Assembly: GCF_002018365.1 (NCBI RefSeq)
Contig: NZ_MVKX01000003.1
Coordinates: forward strand, 62,001-126,000
DNA length: 64,000 nt
Direction of reading: 5' to 3'
Origin: Acinetobacter amyesii
Lineage (GTDB): Bacteria; Pseudomonadota; Gammaproteobacteria; Pseudomonadales; Moraxellaceae
The translations under genes were made by a program, and so were the position numbers. Below, piece by piece: positions 29,822-39,162 of the stretch (position 1 is the stretch's first letter; every line of letters begins with the position of its first letter). Under the pieces are notes generated by a model. The model was not told where the DNA came from. It did no database searches and saw only the letters and a program-made list of their open reading frames with translations.

Positions 29822-32755
29822 TTAAGCTAACTCTGAACCATCAGAGTTAGCTTGATTCGCATTGGCTAAAAATATCTCAGCATCTCGATTATTTATCTCT
29901 AAAGGTTGAACAGGTTCAAAATTCACAGCACTTAAACTATCTTCATTAATAATATTCGGTTGTTCGATCATTTTTTCTCTGAGTTTTTTTAATTCCCGTG
30001 GATTATTCATCGGTACTTTTTCATGCAAAGGAACTGTTTTTACTACTTTTGACCTTAACTTTTCATATTGTTCAACAAACTCACTTCCACTTCCAGTTTC
30101 ATTATTTAGCACATGCTCTTTAATAAAATCAGTACCCCGAGACCATAGACCATCATGCAAAAAACCTAACAATTGTTTTTCGATATAATCAATTCTTTTA
30201 TTTGTTTTCGCTCCCAATGGATCTATACGTTGAAGAATATTCAACCATTCACCTTCAGTACTTACAGTCTCAAATATAGCAATGACAGCTTTTTTAAATG
30301 TAGGCAAAAAAGGCGTAATTCCATAATCTGGTTTATCAACCCAATGAGTTACTTTATTATGTCGAGTCATCTGGTAAATCAATATACCTTTTGCATTTGG
30401 TGGTCCATATTTTAGCCATTCAGGTTTTTTTATAATTGTTATTGCTAAATCTTTACCTTTTTCAGCTAATGCATATTTCATGTTAAACTTATTAATTTCA
30501 GTAGAAATATTTAACAGTGTTGTTGTCGTAACACTATCTTCTCCTAAAGCTAATACAGCAACATTACTAAATCTTTCAAATGCATCCTGTACAATAAAAC
30601 TTAAAGTTCTAAAACCTGCACGCATAAGTTGATAATAAACCCACTTCACCATTTCAAAGATTTTTTTGAAGTCTATAGATAGATCAATAGCACCTTTAGC
30701 ACCTACACCAAAACATAAAGCAGCTTTGGCTCTTATTCTAAATTGCCCTTCCCAATAAAAAAGTTTAAAGTTTACCCCAGCACCTATTCCTGCACTTACA
30801 GCAAAATCTGGAGCCAATGAAGCCAATGATACAAAATCTTCTGCTTCTGGTGACAACCACTGAAAATCCGCAGACATTTTCAAACCAGCTTCTGCACCCG
30901 CAAAAACATCAATTTGCCCTTCGCTACCAGCTCCACTTCCTGGAATTATTGAATCATCTTTGTCCATAGGGACAAATTTTGGACGCCCCGAACTTAAATT
31001 ATTTGCAAGTGAAGGATTTTTGTTTCGTCGACCTGTCGCAGCTAATTTTTGTCCTTCTGCACTTTTACTGATTTCAATTCCTATACCTGCTGCAATTTTT
31101 GCTCCAGCAAAACCATATAACTCAGTAGTGTAAATAAGGCGAAAAGCACCTAAATCAATATCTTGATAATTAAGCATCCACCCTTTTTCAGAAGGGATAC
31201 AATAAGTTAATTTAGTTTTGCCTTCAAAAAGCACCAATTTACCTTGAGCATTTGCCCCTACTTTAGCACTAAATTCATTACTCCCAGGTTTCCAATTTAG
31301 ACTTGATGAAGCTCCTGCACTCGCAACGCACCTCAACCATTGTGATTGAGTGTCAAGTGTAAGATTATCCGAAAGTTTTACCTGCTCAACAAATGCCCCA
31401 CTAAATGACGTAAAATCCCATACTTTCGTACCAGTGGATTTTGAATAAGCGGCTAACTCTAAATTGACCTTCTTAAATTCTTCTTCAATTATAGATTTAT
31501 TAACCTTTATAGGATCTTTTAAACTCTTTAATTCTTTTCCTAAGGCTGTTACTTTAAAACTTTCTTTATTTTTCTTTTTTTGCTGTAATTGCATATAACG
31601 GTCTGTACGTAAATATCTACGTCTCAAATCAAACTCTTGGGTATTGCCATTGGGATTTTTTTTCTGTCTTGCTTCAAAAGTAATAACTTCTGTCAAATCT
31701 GCTTTATTTTTAAAATTTTTATTTAATTCATCTTCTATCGCTTTTTCTGCCTTTTTAATTTCGTCTTCAGCTGCTTTGACGCTAGTAATATTTCCAGATT
31801 TAATCGCTTCTGATAATGTAACTTTTGCTTCCTTGGCATTTGCAAAAATAATGTCTAGTTTCGAACTTTCCTTTTCAAACACCGCATAATCTTCAGATGA
31901 TAAAACTACCATCTCTTCCCTTAATGTATTTAAAATAACAGGCGGTTTTCCTGTTCCTTGTAAGTTTACCGTGGTACTAATCTTATCTTTTGAAATACTC
32001 GCTACAGACTTTAATTTAACTACAATAAAATTATTTTTACTTAATGTTGCATAGTGATCTATTTCTTTCTTTTCTGGTTTTACTTCTTGATTGGCAAATT
32101 TAAATTTTACAAATACGAGATGCCCATCAGGCGAATATAGAACAGGAGTAAAACCATGTTTATCAGTTTTCTTTGTTTTTAATCCTTTTATTTGGATTTT
32201 TTTTTCTTTACCTGATTTATCAAATGTGTAGGTTTCAAAATCCACTAAAAAATCAAATGGCTTATTATTAAAATTCAAAACTCTATAGCGGTAATAATTT
32301 CTTATTTGATAATTCACTAATTTTATATTTTCATTTACTTTAAATCCTTTAGAACCATTTAGAAAATAGGCTAACTCCCAATCAGAATCACTCCGCTTTA
32401 TCCACACATCATATTCACCATTTGGTAAATACATTTCTTTCGTAAAGCCTTGTGTATCTGTTTTTCCCCGCCTGTTACTCTTTAAAACAATTAGTTCATT
32501 GTTTTTCTGCATGTTAGCAATATTTTGTGCTTGTTTTTCCCAGTTAATGTTATTTGAACTATTAGGAAATGATAAAGGCTCAAGTTTTTTCGGAATTTTT
32601 TGATTTACTTCTTCTATAGTAGGAACTTTCATATCCCATAAATATTCTTCGTGTTTCTTCCCTTTTGGAACAATTGAATATTCCATCCCATGACATGGAA
32701 TCAAATCATTATCAGGTAACACTTTTATATATAGTCTAATTTTTATTTTATTCAT
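29822..32755 (-). CDS. Putative VgrG-linked type VI effector, 977 residues, activity unknown
   Basis: The start overlaps the vgrG stop as ATGA, so the two are translationally coupled. Residues 1-125 and 150-225 look like two tandem transthyretin/Ig-like modules, each closing with TDxxGFT (99-105 and 197-203) then a PNG or PDG turn and a beta strand. Residues about 280-440 are Lys/Glu-rich and helical, with coiled-coil character. Residues about 470-700 are Gly/Ala-rich with alternating hydrophobics (GAKIAAGIGIEI, AGIGAGVNFKLFYWEGQF, CFGVGAKGAIDLSIDF). The last 280 residues are mainly helical. No signal peptide and no known toxin motif was recognised. A pore-forming or membrane activity is possible but unproven. 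Composition is more A+T-rich than vgrG, which suggests transfer. Confidence 0.65.
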   Translation of the reverse strand: MNKIKIRLYIKVLPDNDLIPCHGMEYSIVPKGKKHEEYLWDMKVPTIEEVNQKIPKKLEPLSFPNSSNNINWEKQAQNIANMQKNNELIVLKSNRRGKTDTQGFTKEMYLPNGEYDVWIKRSDSDWELAYFLNGSKGFKVNENIKLVNYQIRNYYRYRVLNFNNKPFDFLVDFETYTFDKSGKEKKIQIKGLKTKKTDKHGFTPVLYSPDGHLVFVKFKFANQEVKPEKKEIDHYATLSKNNFIVVKLKSVASISKDKISTTVNLQGTGKPPVILNTLREEMVVLSSEDYAVFEKESSKLDIIFANAKEAKVTLSEAIKSGNITSVKAAEDEIKKAEKAIEDELNKNFKNKADLTEVITFEARQKKNPNGNTQEFDLRRRYLRTDRYMQLQQKKKNKESFKVTALGKELKSLKDPIKVNKSIIEEEFKKVNLELAAYSKSTGTKVWDFTSFSGAFVEQVKLSDNLTLDTQSQWLRCVASAGASSSLNWKPGSNEFSAKVGANAQGKLVLFEGKTKLTYCIPSEKGWMLNYQDIDLGAFRLIYTTELYGFAGAKIAAGIGIEISKSAEGQKLAATGRRNKNPSLANNLSSGRPKFVPMDKDDSIIPGSGAGSEGQIDVFAGAEAGLKMSADFQWLSPEAEDFVSLASLAPDFAVSAGIGAGVNFKLFYWEGQFRIRAKAALCFGVGAKGAIDLSIDFKKIFEMVKWVYYQLMRAGFRTLSFIVQDAFERFSNVAVLALGEDSVTTTTLLNISTEINKFNMKYALAEKGKDLAITIIKKPEWLKYGPPNAKGILIYQMTRHNKVTHWVDKPDYGITPFLPTFKKAVIAIFETVSTEGEWLNILQRIDPLGAKTNKRIDYIEKQLLGFLHDGLWSRGTDFIKEHVLNNETGSGSEFVEQYEKLRSKVVKTVPLHEKVPMNNPRELKKLREKMIEQPNIINEDSLSAVNFEPVQPLEINNRDAEIFLANANQANSDGSELA
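29824..29853. repeat. Perfect 13-bp inverted repeat formed by the effector's last codons
   Basis: AAGCTAACTCTGA (29824-29836) and TCAGAGTTAGCTT (29841-29853) pair around a 4-nt loop. The stem consists of the codons for QANSDGSELA plus part of the stop, and starts seven bases after the stop of the convergent lipoprotein gene. It may act as the shared 3' hairpin of both mRNAs; there is no long T-run. Confidence 0.65.
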
Positions 32756-35532
32756 AAGTCTTCTTCAAATTTAGTAAAACTAGTTTCCTGATCAGTATTC
32801 AAAGTAATCTGAATTTTTTGCGGGCCTTTTGTCATCACTGTTTGAGTTTTACCCATATTATCAGTTACACCCTCAATCATTTCTCCATTCGGTAAAATCA
32901 TCAAATATTCAGTATTCTTAATATGATTCCCGAACATATCTTTTGCTACATAAGTTAAATAATAATCAGGCAACAGCGCCAATTCAGGCTGTCGTGTATT
33001 GACTTTCTCACCCCCAACAAACTTATGCTGCCCCGCTTTTGCCTCAAACTTCCCACCTGTAGTTGGAAATATTCCCGAGCCATTCAGTTTTACCTGCGAA
33101 CCACCCGCAGTTAAATTAATCTCTTTCGGACTGGTAATATATACCGTATCTTCGGTTGAAATAATCTGAATGCCCTTACGTGCAATCAGATCTAGTCCAT
33201 CACCTTGCGCCTGAATCTCAATCTTACCCTTCCCTGCATACAGCCGTGCACCCTCTTGTGCTGCAAAAAAACTGATCTTTTTACTCGCATGCGCAATCAA
33301 CGATTTTTGCGTCGAGATGTTAATGCTATCCCCAGCACTATGACTTAATTGCCCATCCGCTGAAATGTGTACATTTTCATTCGTACTTATCGCTATTGAA
33401 TTTGGTGCAGCTAGTAGCATGACAGCTGATTTAAACTCAGCAGCTTTTTGCTGATCATCCTGACTTAATACCTCAATAAAGGCTTGAAGACTCTCTAGAA
33501 CTTCAAGCGGGTCTGTCTGCTGGTTTTTTGCTACATCACTCAGCCCTTTAGCATTATTCAATGCGCTTTCGATTTGTGTATGGGCTTCATGGCTCGCTAA
33601 ATGCACCGCACCTGCTTGTGCTTGCTGATGTGTCGACACCAATAAGCCTTGCCCAGCCCGTACTGCCCCCCATTGATCGGTCCGCAGCTCAAAACCCTCA
33701 CCCCGACTTTCACTCTCAGCCTTTTCTTTAGGATGACTTAAATGACCTAAGTTCAGTTGTGTTGCACCATGGCTATTTTGCAACTGCGTACTAATTTGTC
33801 CTGTGGTGTCATCAAAGCGTAATTGACCAAATCCCTCTCCCGCCACTTCTTTAGAACGAATTCCCGCGAGTTTTTTGGTATCGGGTAATTGTCCTTTATT
33901 GTCAAATTTAGTGGGACTACGCTGCGCTTCATGAATACGCCCCACGACAAAAGGTCGGTCAATGTTGCCATCAAAGAAATCAACGACGACTATTTCACCA
34001 ATTCGAGGTAAGAAGCGTGCGCCATAACCTTCGCCGGCCCAAGGGGTCAACACATCAACCCAAGCCGAGTCTGTGTCATTATTGTTCGCACCTGCACCGC
34101 CATCATGACCATGATCATCTGAACGGGTAAACAGAAAACGGACTTTTATCCGCCCCCATTCATCAACATGGATTTCTTCACCGGCAGGACCCACAACTTT
34201 AGCACGTTGTGGATGTGTTACTGGTCGATGTGTAAGCGGATTAAATTCAGGGACGGTCGTAATATTTCGACGTTGCAAAGCCAAGGTATTGGCTTGGCGT
34301 TCATCCGCATCGCTTTGTTTGACTTGCCACTGACTTTGATGGATCAGTTGTGTAACTTGATCGGTTAAGTCTTTGGGTAAATTATTTTGATTATAAAAAG
34401 ACTTGGATAAAATCAAAAATTCTTGATCTGCACCGTTATGCTGATCAATTTCAGGATGCTCATCTAATTTGAACCAATAACCAACTTGCGTATCACGTAC
34501 GGTACTTTTGGCAATAAATTGTTTGGCTTGAGCCGCATAATAATCACTAAAATTTTGATTGAGACGTTCAACTTGAGCACTATTAGAGGCAGTTGCAGCA
34601 TCTTCACCATTCAGATCTTGCATCCATGCAGGGCTCACATGCCATGCCTGCTCTAAGCTTAAGCTCGCATTATCTTGATTTTGACTATGTAGGTGCTTGC
34701 TTTGTACTGCACCACCACCCTCGTCCTGTTCAAGCACATCTGCCTGCCATCGTTGCACATGCACAGACGTCGGTTGCAGACTACGCTGACCGATAAAACT
34801 GGTCATACTGTCATTTTTTTCAGTCGCACTACTGCGATGAAAACGGATATTACGTCGCTCCAAAGCTTGATATTGGCTATTTTCATCAATCAAACGTAGC
34901 TTTTGAGCTGCAATGGGTGTCGCAGACGATGTTACAAAGCGTTGAGCTTCATCAACCAACCAATGAATGCCTTCACTGCGTAGTAAGCGGGTAATAAAAT
35001 CATAGTCGGTTTCATTACTTTGCATCATGAATGGTCGGACGTCATACTCTTTTTTTAAGCCACTTAAGTCCAAACTTAAGCTCGCTGCAAAAAGTGGGCT
35101 CTTTTTTTGCCATTCTTTAAAAATAATCTCGACCACATCTTTGACCGATTTATTCATAAACACGCGGCTATTACGACGCTTATGCCACAATGCCGTTGCA
35201 TCTTCTAAGGTCAACTTATATAGCGTTAATGCACCATCACATTGGCCTTGAAATGCTTCTGTAATGATCCCAGTAATACGAAAAAGCTGACCCGCATCGG
35301 TTACCTGATCGATTGCGACTTGCGTACCAATAAATTGTTTGAGTTCTAAGGTGGCAGAAGTCGATAGACAAATCAGTTGTACATTTAAACCCGTACTAAG
35401 CGCATGTTCCCCATCAATGCGTTGTAAAAATACCGCCTGATTTAGTGTCGAATTTGAAAATTGAATGTGCAAAGCACGTTTTTGTGGACTAATGCCCAAT
35501 TTTTCAATTGCAGAATATATATTGTTCAGCAT
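32752..35532 (-). CDS. vgrG: Type VI secretion spike protein VgrG with C-terminal transthyretin-like domain
   Basis: 926 residues. The gp27-like domain starts at the N terminus (LGISPQKRALHIQFSNSTLN) with LLRSEGIHWLVDEA. The gp5 OB domain is around AKVVGPAGEEIHVDEWGRIKVRF and WAGEGYGARFLPRIGEIVVVDFFDGNIDRP. DUF2345 repeats follow, with a beta-prism (about 690-830). The last 73 residues form a transthyretin-like module (MFGNHIKNTEYLMILPNG, then GVTDNMGKTQ); such VgrG tails are known to bind cargo effectors. No other T6SS core gene lies in the window, so this is an orphan vgrG. It is coupled to the putative effector. Confidence 0.93.
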   Translation of the reverse strand: MLNNIYSAIEKLGISPQKRALHIQFSNSTLNQAVFLQRIDGEHALSTGLNVQLICLSTSATLELKQFIGTQVAIDQVTDAGQLFRITGIITEAFQGQCDGALTLYKLTLEDATALWHKRRNSRVFMNKSVKDVVEIIFKEWQKKSPLFAASLSLDLSGLKKEYDVRPFMMQSNETDYDFITRLLRSEGIHWLVDEAQRFVTSSATPIAAQKLRLIDENSQYQALERRNIRFHRSSATEKNDSMTSFIGQRSLQPTSVHVQRWQADVLEQDEGGGAVQSKHLHSQNQDNASLSLEQAWHVSPAWMQDLNGEDAATASNSAQVERLNQNFSDYYAAQAKQFIAKSTVRDTQVGYWFKLDEHPEIDQHNGADQEFLILSKSFYNQNNLPKDLTDQVTQLIHQSQWQVKQSDADERQANTLALQRRNITTVPEFNPLTHRPVTHPQRAKVVGPAGEEIHVDEWGRIKVRFLFTRSDDHGHDGGAGANNNDTDSAWVDVLTPWAGEGYGARFLPRIGEIVVVDFFDGNIDRPFVVGRIHEAQRSPTKFDNKGQLPDTKKLAGIRSKEVAGEGFGQLRFDDTTGQISTQLQNSHGATQLNLGHLSHPKEKAESESRGEGFELRTDQWGAVRAGQGLLVSTHQQAQAGAVHLASHEAHTQIESALNNAKGLSDVAKNQQTDPLEVLESLQAFIEVLSQDDQQKAAEFKSAVMLLAAPNSIAISTNENVHISADGQLSHSAGDSINISTQKSLIAHASKKISFFAAQEGARLYAGKGKIEIQAQGDGLDLIARKGIQIISTEDTVYITSPKEINLTAGGSQVKLNGSGIFPTTGGKFEAKAGQHKFVGGEKVNTRQPELALLPDYYLTYVAKDMFGNHIKNTEYLMILPNGEMIEGVTDNMGKTQTVMTKGPQKIQITLNTDQETSFTKFEEDL

Positions 35533-35697
35533 CGTTATTATCTAAAATCAGATTTTTATAAAATATGCGGGGTATTTAATCAAAAAAACTCATATTTTTC
35601 TAGGCATAATCTGCCTGCTTTTTTGGGTTTTATGTAAGTAAAAATTCAAATTTCTACATCAATTCTTTATGTTATTTTTACCCTATTTTTTCAGTAT

Positions 35698-35740
35698 AAA
35701 AAAATAGAAGAGACCATCAAACTAAACCTCAGGTCTCTTC
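35698..35740 (-). terminator. Terminator of the Sel1-repeat gene
   Basis: On the minus strand GAAGAGACC...GGTCTCTTC (9-bp arms, 16-nt loop) is followed by TATTTTTTT. It separates the Sel1 gene from vgrG, so vgrG needs its own promoter. Confidence 0.75.
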
Positions 35741-35767
35741 ATACCACCTTACTGCCTTGCATCAATA

Positions 35768-37582
35768 TTAATTGGCATTTAAAAATGCGTGAATATTCTC
35801 CAATTGTTCTTGTGCTTCAACATAGCCTTGCAAGGCTGTTTTTTCCAAATATTGCTGTGCAATTTTAAGATCACGCTCTACGCCCATGCCATGAATATAG
35901 AAATAACCCAATCGCGTTAATGCCGCAGCATTCATCCCCTGAGCCGCTTGTGCATAATAGCTATGCGCTTGCGTTAAATCTTGCTGTACACCTAAACCAT
36001 GTTCTGACATTTCACCAAGCTGGTACAAGGCAGTCACATTTCCCAATGCGGCCGCTTGCGAAAAATACTGCAACGCTTGTTGGAAATCTTGTGTTCCCCA
36101 TTGTCCTTTTAAATTAACCAGACCCAGTTGCGTGAGTGCATCAGGGTGGCCTAATTTTGCCGCCTTCAACAATGCTCGCTGGGTTTGAGCTTCATCAAAT
36201 TGTAGATCAGGCAAGATATTGTCCACGGCTAAACGGTAGAGATACCAAGCAGCATCCTGCGAACCTTGTTCTGCGGCTTTTTCCAGATAACTCAGACACT
36301 GATCACGATGTGCTAAAGGATATTCTGGCAATGCATAAAAACGTCCAATCACATAGTTTTGATCGGCGACACAAGTAATGGACATATCATTTAAATGCCT
36401 AGCAGCTTCAATTAAAAGTTGCTGCGCTTGCTTGATATTTCGCTCAACACCGACCCCATGTAGGTAGCATAGTGCCAAACCGACTTGGTTAATGAATAAT
36501 GGTTTGAATTGATACGCTGTTTGATATAACTCAAATGCTTTTTGTGGATCATCACTAACCAAATACTTTTCAAAATACAGCGCTGCAATAAGACTAATTG
36601 CATCAGCATCTTTAAGTTGAGCAGCTTCGGTCAGAAAGCGAAAACCTAAAGTTTCCTGCTTCTCCAAATACCAACCATGAAAATGTGCAATGCCTAATAA
36701 TCGGCTGGCTGCTGCAACTTTGTGCTCTTTGGCCTGCTGCAAAAGATCATGATACACCCGCTGACGCTGATCGACATCGATCTTACCCATCAATACTGCT
36801 TGATAATATTCATACAACTGCTGCTGGTGCCCGAGTAGCAATCCTCGCTTTAAATATTGCAATGACTTTTCATCATTTTGCGCAAGATACTTTCCTTGTG
36901 CATAGAATTGCTGCAATTGCTGCATAGCCGCCATATGATCTTGTTGAGCAGCTTTCAGTAAATATTCCACTCCCAAAGTAATATTTGGCGTGGCTTGGTT
37001 TAAATAGAACTGTGCCAATTGATACTGTGAATTGGCATGTCCATTGTCCGCATTTTTTTGCAACAAATCTAAATGTTGCTGCTCAGCATGTGTCTGATCT
37101 TCTGGGTTTAGTTCAGCGAGTCGATATTGTGCATCCAAATGACCGCGTGAAATCGCATGTCGATACCAATATTGCGCTTTTTCAAGATTGGGCACACCGC
37201 CATAGATACCTTCTTCAACTTGCCCCAACACATATGCAGCATCATCACTGCCCAAAGTATTGGCTTTTTCCAATAAAGCCAGCGCATTTTCCACACTGAC
37301 TTCTCGGCCTAAGCCTTGTAAATGCATCTGTCCCATAGCGACATAAGCTTGCGGAATTTCATGCTGTTTGGCCAAATTTTGATACAACTCATAGGCACGC
37401 GTATAGTCAGTCGGCGCATCAAGCATTAAACGTTCTGCGAATTTCAGCTGCGCATCTAATTGGTCTATCCACAAGTCATGCCCAACCGCTTTAGCCTGAT
37501 CGCGTTTCACTGGATCGGGTCTTTTCCACATCCAAAACGCAAGTGCTCCCATCCCCAAAATTAGTATCAGTAAAAACCACAT
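35768..37582 (-). CDS. Membrane-anchored Sel1-repeat protein
   Basis: 604 residues. One N-terminal membrane helix (MWFLLILILGMGALAFWMW) is followed almost entirely by Sel1-type helical repeats of about 36 residues (for example AYVLGQVEEGIYGGVPNLEKAQYWYRHA in part, ALTQLGLVNLKGQWGTQDFQQAL, ALYQLGEMSEHGLGVQQDLTQA, ALTRLGYFYIHGMGVERDL). Such proteins are protein-binding scaffolds; some sit beside type VI effectors as immunity proteins. Here it lies upstream of vgrG in the same direction but has its own terminator. Role unknown. Confidence 0.75.
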   Translation of the reverse strand: MWFLLILILGMGALAFWMWKRPDPVKRDQAKAVGHDLWIDQLDAQLKFAERLMLDAPTDYTRAYELYQNLAKQHEIPQAYVAMGQMHLQGLGREVSVENALALLEKANTLGSDDAAYVLGQVEEGIYGGVPNLEKAQYWYRHAISRGHLDAQYRLAELNPEDQTHAEQQHLDLLQKNADNGHANSQYQLAQFYLNQATPNITLGVEYLLKAAQQDHMAAMQQLQQFYAQGKYLAQNDEKSLQYLKRGLLLGHQQQLYEYYQAVLMGKIDVDQRQRVYHDLLQQAKEHKVAAASRLLGIAHFHGWYLEKQETLGFRFLTEAAQLKDADAISLIAALYFEKYLVSDDPQKAFELYQTAYQFKPLFINQVGLALCYLHGVGVERNIKQAQQLLIEAARHLNDMSITCVADQNYVIGRFYALPEYPLAHRDQCLSYLEKAAEQGSQDAAWYLYRLAVDNILPDLQFDEAQTQRALLKAAKLGHPDALTQLGLVNLKGQWGTQDFQQALQYFSQAAALGNVTALYQLGEMSEHGLGVQQDLTQAHSYYAQAAQGMNAAALTRLGYFYIHGMGVERDLKIAQQYLEKTALQGYVEAQEQLENIHAFLNAN

Positions 37583-37647
37583 ACTCGCCCCAAAAAAATC
37601 AATATTTTAATTATTCCAACATTGTGTCTGATTTTAATTCTATATAC

Positions 37648-37680
37648 AAAAAAAGCACCGAATTCGGTGCTTTATTTTTT
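37648..37680 (-). terminator. Terminator of tcdA
   Basis: AAAGCACCG-AATT-CGGTGCTTT is a perfect hairpin with a run of T after it on the minus strand (and TTTATTTTTT on the plus strand, so possibly bidirectional), 18 bp from the tcdA stop. Confidence 0.85.
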
Positions 37681-37697
37681 TCAAAATGAGATAGCTG

Positions 37698-38468
37698 TCA
37701 TGCTTTTGCTCGTTTTGCATCAAGTTTTTTGAGCACCTCTGACACAGCCACCATCGCAAAGCTGGACGTCACCACTACTGCTGAACCATATCCACCACAA
37801 CGTAAGCCTGCACTTGGACAAACATCAGCACTGGAAAATGGATTATCAATCGAATAAACACAGGTAATGCCAAACTTTTCTTTCGGCTTTTTACAAATGC
37901 CTTTGCCGCGTAATTGTGTCCGCAATTTGGCTAACATCGGGTCTTGCTCTGTTCTTGATAAATCTGCGACTCGGATTTTCAGCGGATCAAGTTTACCCCC
38001 TGCTCCACCGGAAACGATCAACGGAATTTTATTAAAACGGCAATGTAGCATTAAGGCAAATTTGGCCTTCACATCATCAATACAATCTAAAATTAGGTCA
38101 GGAGCACCTGCCAAAATTTCTTTGACATTTTCAGGTGTGAGATAATCATCAATCAAATTTATTTTTATTCGGGGATTAATCGCACGGCAGCGCTCTGCCA
38201 TCACTTCAATTTTTTCTTGTCCCAGTGTCGTGCTCATGGCTGGCAATTGTCGATTAATATTCGATGCAGCAACCACATCCATATCGACCAATGTTAGCTC
38301 ACCAATACCTGTACGCGCTAAAGCTTCGACCGCCCATGAGCCTACACCGCCGATCCCAATCACCATGACATGACTTTTTTCATAATGATGAAAACTTTCA
38401 TCACTATATATTTTGGCTACGCCAGCAAAACGGCGGTCATATTCATCATCTTGGAGCAGTTCAGTCAT
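37698..38468 (-). CDS. tcdA: tRNA threonylcarbamoyladenosine dehydratase
   Basis: 256 residues of the E1/ThiF-like adenylating family. The ATP-binding loop is GIGGVGSWAVEALARTGIGEL, followed by LVDMDVVAASNINRQ with the family Asp/Arg residues. The C-terminal block ADVCPSAGLRCGGYGSAVVV matches TcdA (CsdL/YgdL). It cyclises t6A37 to ct6A in ANN-decoding tRNAs. A stand-alone gene. Confidence 0.92.
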   Translation of the reverse strand: MTELLQDDEYDRRFAGVAKIYSDESFHHYEKSHVMVIGIGGVGSWAVEALARTGIGELTLVDMDVVAASNINRQLPAMSTTLGQEKIEVMAERCRAINPRIKINLIDDYLTPENVKEILAGAPDLILDCIDDVKAKFALMLHCRFNKIPLIVSGGAGGKLDPLKIRVADLSRTEQDPMLAKLRTQLRGKGICKKPKEKFGITCVYSIDNPFSSADVCPSAGLRCGGYGSAVVVTSSFAMVAVSEVLKKLDAKRAKA

Positions 38469-38666
38469 AGATTTGGAGGCAGTGTTAAATCAGCCGCCAT
38501 TTTAGCAAATTCACTGCTTTTTTTCTTTGATAAAACGCAATTCAGGGTACATCGCAACAGAGCGGCATTCGCATCAGGTCTAAATCCATCAAAATAAACA
38601 TTTACAGCGAACGGAGATCTGCTTTAAAAATATAACCATAGATCAAAAGCTCAAGTGTGTATTGCC

Positions 38667-39107
38667 ATGGACATCCATCCTCTGCCAAATAATTTAAAAA
38701 TCACCGATGACCAAAATGAAATAGATTTAGACACCGTGCATCGTTTTTTAAGCCATACCTATTGGTCAAAAGATATTCCAAAACATGTGGTGAAAAAAGC
38801 GATTGAAAACTCTTTGGCCGTGGCCTTACTTCTCGATGATGAACTCATCGGTTTTGGTCGTGCCATTACGGATTATGCAACTTTTGCCTATTTAGCCGAT
38901 ATTTATGTCGCCGATGCGCATCGAGGCAAAGGCTATTCAAAATTGATAGTGAGTACTTTATTTGAAAAATGTGGCTCCTCAGATCTAAGACGCATGTTAC
39001 TTGCAACGGCGGATGCACATGGTTTATATCGTCAATTTGGCTTTACCGATTTAGCTCAACCTGCAAATTTCCTCGAGATTCATCAAGCCAACATCTATCA
39101 ACGATAA
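38667..39107 (+). CDS. GNAT-family N-acetyltransferase
   Basis: 146 residues from the ATG at 38667; a GTG four codons earlier is also open and no ribosome site decides strongly. The acetyl-CoA loop is YLADIYVADAHRGKGYSKLI (R/Q-x-x-G-x-G/A form RGKGYS), followed by RMLLATADAHGLYRQFGF. These features place it in the small GNAT group of single-domain enzymes such as YjgM-type proteins. The substrate is unknown. It is divergent from tcdA. Confidence 0.85.
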   Translation: MDIHPLPNNLKITDDQNEIDLDTVHRFLSHTYWSKDIPKHVVKKAIENSLAVALLLDDELIGFGRAITDYATFAYLADIYVADAHRGKGYSKLIVSTLFEKCGSSDLRRMLLATADAHGLYRQFGFTDLAQPANFLEIHQANIYQR

Positions 39108-39123
39108 AGAAAATATCTCGGAT

Positions 39124-39145
39124 AAAAAAAGAGGCTTTCGCCTCA
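39124..39145 (-). terminator. Terminator of orn
   Basis: The minus strand reads GAGGC-GAAA-GCCTC followed by seven T, 18 bp after the orn stop. Confidence 0.85.
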
Positions 39146-39162
39146 TTTTCGATCTTACAACC

